Part shown: piece by piece, positions 11,229 through 21,389 of the stretch
How positions within the stretch are numbered: the stretch's first letter is position 1
How the letters are laid out: each line of letters opens with the position of its first letter
DNA from: Diplosphaera chodatii
Lineage: Eukaryota; Chlorophyta; Trebouxiophyceae; Prasiolales; Stichococcaceae
Direction of reading: 5' to 3'
Length of the DNA: 64,000 bases
NCBI GenBank assembly: GCA_032358165.1
Contig: JAALGY010000015.1
Coordinates: 930,001 to 994,000 of the forward strand
Translations under genes and position numbers: made by a program
Notes under the pieces: model-generated
The model's input: the letters and a program-made list of their open reading frames with translations, nothing else
Databases searched by the model: none
Told to the model about the DNA's origin: nothing

Positions 11229-12827
11229 TCAAAACTGCTTCTTGTGCTTGCGCTTCCCAAAAGGTTGCAGCAATATGTCCGTCAGCGAACCTTGCTTGGG
11301 ATGCAACCGCCGTACTGCCTCAGAGCTGCGATAGCCACTGCATGTAAAGCGCAGACTGCTCCGACATATCCTCACCGTGTGCCCAGGGTGAGCAGTGTCA
11401 GAAGGCGCGTGAGCTGTGAAGGCATGCATGCTGCTTGTTGGCGCATTGAATGTAATAGAATGCAGAAAACATGGTGCACCTGTGCCGGCGGTAATACCAC
11501 CACAGTGCGCCATAGAATGCGAGGACAAACAGGAAGACGAAGACGGCAAATACTCTGTAGCCGCTGTGGGGTTTCTTCTCTGCCTGCGCCATGGGCAGGC
11601 CCATCAGAGAACGGTTCGGCAGAAACAACAAGCACACAGACATGCACTAGATCTCAAACCTCAGCAAGCATACCTTCACGATCTTCTGCAGCATCTGCCT
11701 GTGCGTTGCCAAGTGGCAGGTGTGCGCCTTGCACAGGCTTTGCATGACATAGTCTGCAATGGAACATTTGTCAGTTGCACCTTATGGGGTAGGCTGCTGC
11801 TGCTTCATTTCATCACATCGCTTAGCACCATGATCCTCAGGTGAGGCTGACGCAAGCTGCTCGTTGTTCACCATGCAGCTTTCTGGCCGCGCTGCTGTGC
11901 TGTGGAGGGAAGCATGTTTCTGCTACCTTCTGCAGGAGAGCAACAGGAACGCTTCTGACAAGTCTCTGTGAGATTTCGTGCAGCAACCGTGGCTGCCCGA
12001 CATGCATGCAGTTGTCTGTGCGTACCTCGCACAGTTGCCGGTGCTTCTTCACAACAGCCTCACGGCACGGTGCATCCGCGCCAAAGCCATACCCCGTGTG
12101 TCCCGAAACAAAGTGGCTGAAGAAGTCGCAGTGCAGCGCCGTGCACACGTCTGCCAAGCAGAAGCTGTCTGGCTTCTGCACAGCATCAGCAGGAAGCCCG
12201 GTTGCCAAATCGAGATGCGCTGGACTGCCATCATGCAGTCGGCAAAAATCTTGCGTTTCTGCATCACTCTAATGCAGAGGCATGACCAGAGAGAGTCGAT
12301 ATGTGCGCTGTTGCTCCTTCGTGCCTCAATCAGCTGGTCCTGATGATGCTCGTCCATGTGGGCGTCCAGATGGTGCAGCCCACGCACAGTCTGGCTGCAG
12401 ATGCCGCACTTCCATTGTCCACGCTGTAGCTCGATACTCTGCGCCTGTTGCAACGAGTATCTGCAGACCACCGAGCAACCTCTTGACCCTTGCATTCATA
12501 TGCTGATGACAGTATGCGTCATACACCGTGCGTCAAAGGCACGGCAGTATTTGCGTCGTGCCGCAGCAGCATGCTGAGAGGTTGTGGAAGCATGGCGCAC
12601 ATGTTGCGCCTGGGGTGGACCAGGCAGCTCTCTGGCAAAGCGTATTCCAGCTTGTCCGCCCTCGGCAGTATGTAGTCTCGCACAACCACTTGAGCTTTCC
12701 GACTCCTATATCGGTCGCAATTTGTTTGGTTCACTGGCGCACTCGTCGCGGACGCAACAAGCAGCGTCACTAGCACACCAATGATCTTTTTCTTGCACCT
12801 AGACATCACCAGAACGTGACTACGCAA
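11229..12827 (-). CDS. Secretory-pathway membrane protein with a C2H2 zinc finger
   Basis: Seven exons join in frame: 12827 to about 12543, 12438-12287, 12224-12026, 11929-11872, 11753-11674, 11583-11480, 11337-11229 (about 328 aa). The N-terminus has a signal peptide (KKKIIGVLVTLLVASATSA). It is followed by LPESCLVHP, a single C2H2 finger (CGICSQTVRGLHHLDAHMDEHH), a Cys-rich block SFCLADVCTALHCDF, a helical region with CFPPQHSS, a C-terminal transmembrane helix (VFAVFVFLFVLAFYGALWW), and a basic tail ending KRKHKKQF. The finger, lying between a signal peptide and a membrane anchor, would be lumenal or extracellular rather than nuclear unless topology is inverted. I believe plants have similar uncharacterised proteins but cannot name a function. 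The junction of exons 1 and 2 is the least certain. Confidence 0.75.
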
Positions 12828-13008
12828 TGAGGATCACAACTGGAACTTGAAGTGTTGCGACAACGCCTATGCAGGATAACTCATGCAGATGACCCCATGC
12901 AGCTTGTGGTGTTGTAGCTCGCAATGCTGTTCTGCATGTGCCCTCCAGCCCAGCAGATCTAGAACTGCACAGTTGTCTTTGCAGTGACGTGTCTGCCTTG
13001 ATGCATTC
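12828..13008. promoter_or_regulatory. Short divergent promoter, C2H2 membrane protein / MnmE
   Basis: Only 181 bp lie between the two outward-facing start codons, so a shared bidirectional promoter is likely. No TATA box seen. Confidence 0.45.
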
Positions 13009-16000
13009 ATGCTGAAACTGTTGCGTTGCTGCATGACTTCGAATCACCTGCCATGTCCCCGCTGCCGCACGCCGCTGTCACATGCAGCAACAGCAGCTGC
13101 ACAGCCGCACGCCAAAGGGCATCATGTGCTGCCATCTGCGCTTCGTGCTGGTTCACTTGGTGCAGAAGTGACCCCTGCTTATAGATGCCACTCTGCAGAT
13201 CAATCGATTTGTGGATGTGGCGCACCTGCCAAGTCAGTGGCATGCCCGCCGCTACATTCTGTGGGTCGTGGCGGCGTCGCCCACAGTTTTGCGTCTCATG
13301 CTGCGCAGCAGCCGCTCAATGTCAGCCAAGTTGGTTCAGAAGGTGACTTGAAGCTATCATGTGCCTGCAATGCCATTGAGCCCACAGATGAAGCCATCCC
13401 TGCTGTGCAGATTCATTGTCGCACCGGTGCGCGCAGGTGAATTTGCGAAACGAGAGCCGACTGGCGAATCTAACGCTGATGACGACACTATTGCCGCCAT
13501 CGTGACAGGTGCGCATGCTGGCATGCCACGCGTCATGTACATAGGAGCATGCACAAGCATTTCAACAGTGGTTGGGTCCTGCTGGGGTGTAGGCGCACAG
13601 CAGAGCGCGGTGGCTATCGTCCGGCTTTCTGGCCCTGATGCGGTTGCAACAGCACAGCGGGTGTTCCAGCCGGGCAGCGGCCAACAGCAGCGACCGCGGC
13701 AGCCTTGGCAGCCTGAGAGCCACAGGGTGTACTACGGCAGGGCGGTCGGTCCCGATGGGACCGTCCTTGACGAGGTGGCTGGGTGGCATAGTCCTGATGC
13801 GACTGCTTGCATGGCGCCACTGGAGAGACCGCTGCCAGTCTACCTTGAACATCCTGCCAGCCCATCCGATGCTGCGTAAATGGCTGCCCTGCACAACCCT
13901 GATCCGTGCACGTGCGTCGCGGCAGGTGCTGGCGCTGGCGATGCTGGCGCCGCGCTCCTTCACGGCGGAGGACGTGGTGGAGGTGCACGCGCACGGCGGC
14001 GGCGTGTCGGCGCGCCGCGTGCTGGACGCCCTGCTGTCGGCCGGCGCGCGGCTGGCCGGCCCCGGCGAGTTCACCCTCCGCGCCTTCCTCAACGGCCGCC
14101 TGGACCTCACTCAGGCAGGTCGCAGTGTTCTGTGGCATCATTTTGGGCCACCATGGCATTGTTTGTTTGTGCATATGGATGGTGCCATCCGTGGGCATGC
14201 ATCTTCGCCAGGAAGCCTGCGTGCTGCTCAAAACACATCAAGGGCCCATGGCGTGCGCGCATGCAGAAGTGCATCGTCTTTGTGTTGCAGGCCGAGGCAG
14301 TGAGTCAGCTGGTCAACGCCCGCACAGCTGCCGCAGCGGATGCTGCGCTGGCAGGGCTGTCTGGCGGCCTGGGCGCATGCGTGGGCAATGTCCGCGCTGC
14401 TGTCATCGATATCCTGGTGACCACACTGTGCAGTTCGGCATGTTATGTGCCTGACATGAGGAGCTGGCGTGTCATGCAGCTGTGGTCGCGACAATCCAGT
14501 CCCTGCAAGCAGGCTGAGATGGAGGCGCGGCTGGACTTTGATGAGGACCTGCCGCCACTGGACACGGTGGCCGTCAGCGAGCGCATCCGCGCCCTGGGTC
14601 AGCAAGTGCAGGTGTGCTCTTCTTGCGTTAAAGGTTCTTGTCCAAAGCTGGCCTTTCAGTCAGGACCCCATGCTGCTTTGGCTCCAACCCGGCTTCATTG
14701 CTGGACGCCACAATTTGCTGTGATGTTTCAGGTACGGTGTGCTGCTGCTGCGCAGAGATCCAGGTGCTTGCCGTGCACATGCTGCCACGTTCCAAAGCTC
14801 CGTGGGAATGCAGGAGGCGCTGGCAACGGCTCGGCAGGGCCAGCTGCTGCACAGCGGGCTGAGAGTGGCCCTGGTCGGCCGCCCGAATGTCGGCAAGTCC
14901 AGCCTGCTCAACGCCTGGTCCGGCAGCCAGCGCGCCATTGTCACCAACGTTGCCGGCACAACCCGCGACATCGTGGAAGCAGGTCTGGCGCCCTGCACAA
15001 GCTCCAGGGTCTGGGCAGCTAGCAATTAGCGACGGCTTTCCCTGTCTGGCGATTGCTGCAATCCACTCCACGATGCTGCTCAGCCTCCAGTTGGATGCCC
15101 TACCCCGTCAGCAGCTGGGCAGCAGCCGCTGCCTCTCAACCATCATTGACGTGAATGCAGGCGTGACGGTGGGCGGCATTCCAGTGACGCTGCTGGACAC
15201 AGCCGGCATGCGGGAGGCAGTCGACGCAGCTGAGCAGATCGGGGTGCAGCGCTCCGCGGCAGCGGCCCGCGCCGCTGACATCGTTATCATGGTCACCGAT
15301 GCAGAGGTGATTACACTGTAAGTCAAAGCCTGATGTCTGTGCGGCCTTGAGTGCTCGCTGCACATCCATGGCAGATGTGTGTAACAAGGCTGATGTCATT
15401 TATGGGCGTGTGCATGACAGTTGCAGAGTGCTTCGCTCTGAGCATGCCATGACGACGTGATGCAAACGTAGGTTGGGTGGACAGCAGATGATGAGGCAGT
15501 GCTGCAGCAGCTGCGGCCCCCAATTGATGATGACAGCATAGCGCAGTACCCGCCGCTACTGTTAATCGCCAACAAGTGCGATCTGGCAGCCTCCAGCAGC
15601 CGTACAGACCCCGCCACAGCTGACGGCACCCGCAGTAACGGTGTGCCTCCTGCTGTGGATGCGTCAACAAATGGTGCAGTGCCTCGGCACAGCACACCAG
15701 CGCACTTTCATACCAGCGATCGTGCAGCAGCTCCCAGTACTGCGGCTGTGCCAGCAGCACTGAGCAGCGCGGCGTCAGCAGTGGTGCACACGTCAGCAAA
15801 GACCGGAGAGGGCCTGGAGGCGCTCAAGCAGGCGGTGCTCACGCTCACAGATACCCCGCAGCTGTCTACAGGTGTGCCCCGCCACAGCAGTGATGGTGCA
15901 CAAGAGTTGTTGGATAGTGGACAGCAAAGCTGTGATGCTGAAGCGTAGGAGGAGATGTGCTTGATGCATCGGTTGGCATCTGCAGGCGGCTCAGCATGGG

Positions 16001-16206
16001 TGGTCAATGAGCGGCAGGCAGAGGCGCTGCTGCGGGCTCAGGAGGCCCTGGCGCGATGCCAGGAGAGCATCGGGCACCAGTTGCCGCTTGACTTCTGGAC
16101 CATTGATATGCGGGGTGCTGCCGTCGCCCTGGGCGAGGTCAGTGGGCAGGACGTGACAGAGGAAGTGCTGGACACGATATTCAGCCGCTTCTGCATCGGC
16201 AAGTAG
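13009..16206 (+). CDS. mnmE: tRNA modification GTPase MnmE, organellar
   Basis: With MnmG it installs the carboxymethylaminomethyl group on U34 of organellar tRNAs. Ten exons join to 645 aa: 13009-13342, 13437-13508, 13593-13774, 13926-14114, 14291-14416, 14513-14611, 14814-14982, 15161-15306, 15472-15871, 15986-16206. A presequence of about 110 residues precedes DDTIAAIVT. Then come the folate-binding N-domain ([21 protein letters not shown]), the helical domain, the G domain ([37 protein letters not shown]), and the C-terminal FCIGK with the catalytic Cys. A Ser/Thr/Ala-rich insertion of about 60 residues separates NKCD from SAK. The intron after DLTQ needs a GC donor. Target organelle (mitochondrion or plastid) is not decided by the sequence. 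Confidence 0.96.
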
Positions 16207-16412
16207 AAGCTGCACCTGGGCGAGTGCAGACGCGCAGGCCATGCAGCAGCTCTGAGCCGGAATGATAGCAGCTGCGACAGTCCTGCTTCTCTTGCCAGAG
16301 GGTTTGTCAGTGTCCATCAGTTGCCATTGCACCTCCAGGGTTTGCTCCAGGCTGGTCGGCCTCGATGTGTCAACGGCTGCAGTGCATCATCTGCTGGGCA
16401 TCAGTTCTGGGG

Positions 16413-18082
16413 CTACGACTCGGTGGCCTTGGGGAACACGTCGCCGACCACTGCGTCGCGGCTCTGGTTCTCCTCGTCCGCCAGCTGCTTGATGCCCAGC
16501 GCCATCTTTGTGGGCACCTGCTTGATGCCCACTGCCACCTTCGTTGGCACCTGCATCCGATCGAAGTGGTGTCAGCTCCAGGCGCCTGTCCCAGTGCATC
16601 TCCACACACACTGGTCGAATGGGTCCTCAGACCAACACTACCTAAAGCCTACGAGAGTGCAACTGGGTTGCAGCACATGATAGCAGGAGTTCAACGGTAA
16701 AGGTTGCCACGATCTGCCCACGCGGGTGCCTGCTACAACTGCACCTGCTTGATGAGGCGGGCGATGGTGGCGACCAGCTCCAGCTTGGTGGGCATCTTCT
16801 CCAGCTTCATGACGCCGGCGTAGTCGAGCGCCTGGCCGTCGAACACTGCGCCCGAGATGTCTGTTGGCTTTGCCTGCACGTGCGGCGACTGATTGTCAAC
16901 CCTTATCAGCACCGTCAAGCTGTGATGCTTCGCTGGCTATAGATATGCTTGACTGCTTCTGCCTACATGCACAGTCTGTTCCCATCAGTGTGCGGGAACA
17001 CCACGTATTTGCGGTAACTGCTCCGCACCTTTGCCCGCTGGTCCTTGGGAAGCTTCTCCTTGAGGTGCTTCTCAAAGTCCATATAAGCCTTTACGCTGGC
17101 ACCGAGCGACTCCTCGGGGCAGAACACCCAGGCGTTCTCGTTCTGCAGGTGATGCAGCTGACATCGTCAATCAACCTAAGCACCTCAGCTGCCACTGAAT
17201 GCATGCTGCCAAATAACCGAGTCTGGCAGGTATGAGCATGTCGTTGAAGCTGCAAGCCACAGCTGTAATGCTGAAACGTAAACGAAGTGCACGCACTGCA
17301 AGTGCAGTGTCCAGGGGGAGGAAGCGCTCCACGCGCTCTGTGGCCTTCTTCATCAGCGTGTTTTTGCACACGATGATCTGCGAGTCCTGCGGCAGCGATC
17401 GCCTGAAGTCCTGAAACTCCTTCACCTGCGCAGCAGACGGGGTCCCGTCAGCGTTCTGACTGACGGTGTGCAGGGGCTCTTGGTATGTTTGATACACCTT
17501 TGGCCAGTTTCCGGCACCATCGAAGGTCGGTTGAAGGCTCTGCCTGCAGGGCCGCCAGCATGCTGAGCAAGACCACACACGGGCGTGCATCACGCTTGCC
17601 GGCCTGAAGCCTTGGTAAGGGCGCAAGCTGCTCACCGAGATGCCCTTGTAGCGCACGCCAAACACGCACACGCTGGACTCGAGCCCCGCCACAAGCTCAT
17701 CGATTGTCTCCTCCTTCCGTGCCCGCGACAGCGCGCTGCGGACCTGCAGACATGTTAACAGGCTTGCCGCCACGCCGTTCGCATTGTGCATCCCAGCACC
17801 GTGACGCCTGTGCTTTTGATTAACCACGGGCGTGGGCTGCCACTCGCCGCCCAGGCAGGTGCAAGCGAAGGCACGTCTGAAGTCCTGAGTATCAGGCGCG
17901 ACAGCGCAATCAGGTTCCAGGATATCGCAGGACCATCCACAGCGTTGCGGCACCTGGAGGCTGTGCAGCTGGCTGCGCTGCTGCCAGCATGGTCGCCTGT
18001 GCAGGGGCTGACAGCTGCCGAGGGCTGACCTGAAGCTAAGCTGCTGTGCTGGGGCTGCCGGACTGCTGCACCTGCGAAACAC
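16413..18082 (-). CDS. PRPL10: Chloroplast 50S ribosomal protein L10 (uL10c)
   Basis: L10 anchors the L7/L12 stalk of the bacterial-type ribosome. Six exons, all breaking between codons: 18082-17954, 17743-17636, 17425-17297, 17142-17029, 16873-16745, 16550-16413 (248 aa). Exon 1 is a Ser/Arg/Gln-rich transit peptide. The mature part shows KEETIDELVAGLESS, GVRYKGISVKEFQDFRR, CKNTLMKKATERV, SGAVFDGQALDYAGVMKLEKMP and TKLELVATIARLIKQ, all in the L10 order. The C-terminus carries a near-perfect internal repeat around VPTK(V/M)A(V/L)GIKQ before an acidic end. The last exon has one alternative: reading through the donor at 16744 would end the protein as KQVQL. The upstream neighbour, divergently transcribed, is a cytosolic ribosomal protein gene. 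Confidence 0.93.
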
Positions 18083-18575
18083 AGCAGCAGAACAGGGTCA
18101 AGTGAGGCAACCTGCCAGGGCAGCATGTGGTGGCTCTGATGACCCATCGAAGCGGGATCGAGCCGCGACAGCGCGGCAGCTCCAGCAAACTGATTGTAAG
18201 ACGCTTACGAAAATGCGTTTCTAGCGCCTCATGCAGGCGTTGCTTGGGTTGCGACAGGGCGGCCATGGGGTGCGTGCCTGCCGGAGCAGGCTGTGGGCGG
18301 CGAGGTCAGGCCCATCATGACGACAAACCCGCTCTGCCCTCCACACACAGCCCAGCACCGCCGATGCTACGGACAGCAGCACAGTAGGCCTGCCTGCAAG
18401 CCCTCGATCACGACACGGGGAACGGTGCTTTCTGATCTGCGGCTGAACTTTGGCTTTCTTTGCTACGTCCCACTTCCATGTCGCCGCCTGCACAACAGCC
18501 GCGCAAGCACCCGAAAGAAGTCCTCTCCGGCAGTTGCGAGGCGGCGTGGGGCGGCCGTCCTGCCAGTTCGCCACC
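18083..18575. promoter_or_regulatory. Divergent region between plastid L10 and cytosolic L37a genes
   Basis: 493 bp between the starts of two ribosomal protein genes that serve different compartments. No TATA element or obvious shared palindrome recognised. Confidence 0.45.
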
Positions 18576-19683
18576 ATGGTGCGGGCGCCTGAGTGTGCCG
18601 GTTTTGGAACAGGCGTCAGCTGCAGTCAGGAGCACTACGGATGGGTGTCACCTGCTGTGCGCCCTGGCCCCTGTACGAGTCCAGGCAGTCATGCAGGGTG
18701 TTCTGTGATGCAGTCGAAGCGCACCAAGAAGGTGGGCATCGTCGGCAAGTACGGCACGCGGTATGGTGCGAGTCTGCGCAAGCAGATTAAGAAGATCGAG
18801 GTCAGCCAGCACAGCAAGTACTTCTGCCCGTTCTGCGGCAAGGTGAGCGTCTTTTGGGCGGCTTAACTACCTGCAGCTGTCCTGCATGTGGGCCCTCCCT
18901 CAGCGGTGCACGCAGAAGGTATCATAGCAGACTCGCGAGGCCGCAGCAGTTTGCAGCATCTTGCGAGCGAGAAGAGGCGTCCAGCACAGCTCGTGGTCCT
19001 GCGGCGTAGTCAGTCTGCACAAGTGGACACAGCAGCACCAGGCGCAGCAGTTTCTGCTTGTCCCAGCGCAGCAAGCAAATGACAGGCGGCAACACCTATG
19101 CTGACAGCACATCGTCCGTCGCTTGATCAGCCCAGCTTCGCAGCCAGCCCTCAAGCAGATTGGAATCTTGGGGTAGCGGCCAGCCAAGCACAACAGTTGA
19201 CAGCTTCTCGGCAGTGGCTGCTCCTCAGGCTTCAGTCCTGAGACGATCTGCCTGTGGGCATCTTGCACCTGTTGTAGGCTTGGCTGCAGCAGCGGCACAT
19301 CCTGCCTCAACAACCCTCATTTGCCTCTGCAGTACAACATGAAGCGCACGGCAGTGGGCATTTGGAAGTGCAAGGCGTGCAAGAAGGTCCAGGCTGGCGG
19401 CGCTTACACCCTCAAGTGCGCACCTTTGCATGCAGCTGGCTGCTGCTCGCTTTCTTGATCGCTCGCAGCATTTTCATCCTCCTGGCTCTGCTGGACAGTT
19501 GATCAGTGTCTGCAAAATAAAGCTGTCCATGCTCGCTACGTGTCTACACGATGGCATCTTGGTGTTCAGCTGCAGAAGTATGCAAGCGAGATTCAGTGCA
19601 GCTTGTGTTCATCCTGCAGCACTGGCGCCTCGGTGACTGTGCGGTCGACCATCCGTCGCCTGCGTGAGCAGATTGAGGTGTAA
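18576..19683 (+). CDS. RPL37A: Cytosolic 60S ribosomal protein L37a (eL43)
   Basis: Small zinc-binding protein of the large ribosomal subunit. Four exons: 18576-18578, 18714-18842, 19333-19415, 19620-19683. The spliced product is 92 aa, exactly the usual length, starting [20 protein letters not shown]; it contains the CPFCGK and CKACKK zinc-ribbon pairs, then [21 protein letters not shown] place the start at the ATG in GCCACCATGG (18576-18578) because an intron directly after ATG restores the family length and gives an ideal start context. The alternative is an in-frame ATG at 18708 giving [13 protein letters not shown] overlaps the stop codon region at 19679-19683. Confidence 0.95.
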
Positions 19684-21389
19684 GCAGCTGGGTAAGCGGC
19701 TGCGGTGTGGACCTGAAGGCCCCGCTTTACAGTTGTGGGAGCTGGCCAGTTGTGGTCACAACTCACGGGCTGAGTGGCGTGCAGCGAGCGCAGCAAGCGC
19801 AGTATGCCTGCAATTGGCCATAGACTCTGCAAGGCGACTGGAAGCTGCTGTGCATGCATGTGAAGGCAACCTGTGGAAAGCGTGATGTGCCGCCCACAAT
19901 CGACACATCTACATCCGCATCATTGCATCCAAGCTAGACTACTCACAGGGATCAGCTACCGTAGCGCTGACACTGTGACACTACGGCATGCTACTGTACG
20001 CAGCCTTCGCAAGAGGCTCCATCTGCGCAGTAACACCCGGATCACGATGAGGCAATGCCACGGTGGCCTTCTCGTGACTGAGAGCTCTCGTGAGCTCGTG
20101 CGATCGGGTCGTGACCTTGACAAGGCCGACCAGCATGTCACAATCTGTTTGCAGCTGACACCTCCCTTTCTTTGTTGCAAGTTCTTGTGCACCGCGGGGC
20201 GCGACGGGCAGCCGCACGTGGGCGGGTCGCAAACCCCGGCCACAGGTAGTTTTCACCAGGTCGCACCGCTGTACTCCAATGGCCTCTTTCAGAACAGCTC
20301 GTCGCCTTTGAGACGCGCGTGCGGCACCACCGTGCGCCGCAAGACGCACCGCAGCTGAAGCAGCGAGGAATTGCGGTAATCTGTTGATGCTGGCCCGCCC
20401 AGCATGCCATGATCTGACATAGCGATGCAGCTGGTTTGGGAGCGTGTCCCCGGCAGCGGTCTGCACATCAGCGCTGGGCAACGCGACAGCATGCGTCTCG
20501 GTGAGAGCCCACTGGGCGTGTGCTCTCGCATGATCACCTGAAATGTGCCGGGTCGACATGCCATGCGTAATGAATGAGTACGAGCCCCTACGGCTGCGAG
20601 TGGGCAACGGCAACGCGCTGACCGCCGGAAGATGGCGTAGCATAGCGATCGGCGACCGTGTGCATGCATGTACACTCGCTCAGGTGAACGGTACCGGCAC
20701 CACCAGTTGGACAGCTGGCTGCCCAGGCGGGCTGCACCCGCCGACCTCGCCGCAACGCCGTGCGGTCGAGCTATCTTTCATGCACATCGGCTTGGATAGG
20801 ATGCGATCGACACCGCTGCCGACGTCTGAACGCTTGTAAATGCTGGCATGACCTCGTCCCGGGGTGCCCGTGGGCAGGGCACGCGTGCGAGCCAGCACAG
20901 GCCTACTAATTGACGATACCAAACAGCGTCATGCTGCTTCTGCGTGGCAAAGTGACCCCGTTGCCGACTGTACACGCAGATATTGAGGACGGTTGTACCA
21001 TTGTTGCCTTCTTGTCCGGTTGCGGACAATGTTGCAGCTCCCCAAAACAGATGTATATTGCCCGAGTTGCACTCAAGCAGTTCACCGGTAGCTGACAGCG
21101 GCAACACGCGAGAGCCCGAGGCTGGTTCCTGACAATGAGCTGTGCGGACGGTGCGGTGCATCGGTCTCAGGTCCCATTGATTGCGAGCATGGTGGTCTGT
21201 GTGCTGACTTGAGAAGCAGGTTACTTGCAGTTTCCTGCCGGCTAGGGTGACGATAACGCATCATTCTTTGTAGCACTGCGCTTTGATGCCAAGGCCATGG
21301 CGGCATCTTGCGATGTGGACATACTGTGCGGCGCCTGTAACAGACGTCTGTTGCATGTGGTGTCTCGTAGGTGACAGAAGCTGGTCATC
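19684..21389. other. 1.7-kb stretch without a supported gene
   Basis: Several open frames exist, the longest on the minus strand at 19981-20643 (220 codons, Arg/Ala-rich) and a plus-strand frame at 20543-20839. None matches a family I know or forms a phase-consistent exon chain. The plus-strand piece at about 21274-21370 encodes a CGAC-type Cys pair between possible splice sites and might be a 5' exon of the next gene. The rest looks like spacer, UTR or a fast-evolving gene. Confidence 0.4.

Noticed and set aside
17171..18082. Single 303-codon minus frame across the L10 exons and introns
   Set aside because: Introns 1-3 happen to be read-through in part, but the joined exons alone match L10; the retained segments have no counterpart.
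19981..20643. 220-codon minus ORF as a gene
   Set aside because: Arg/Ala-rich composition typical of antisense or out-of-frame GC-rich DNA, no motif, no supporting exon chain.
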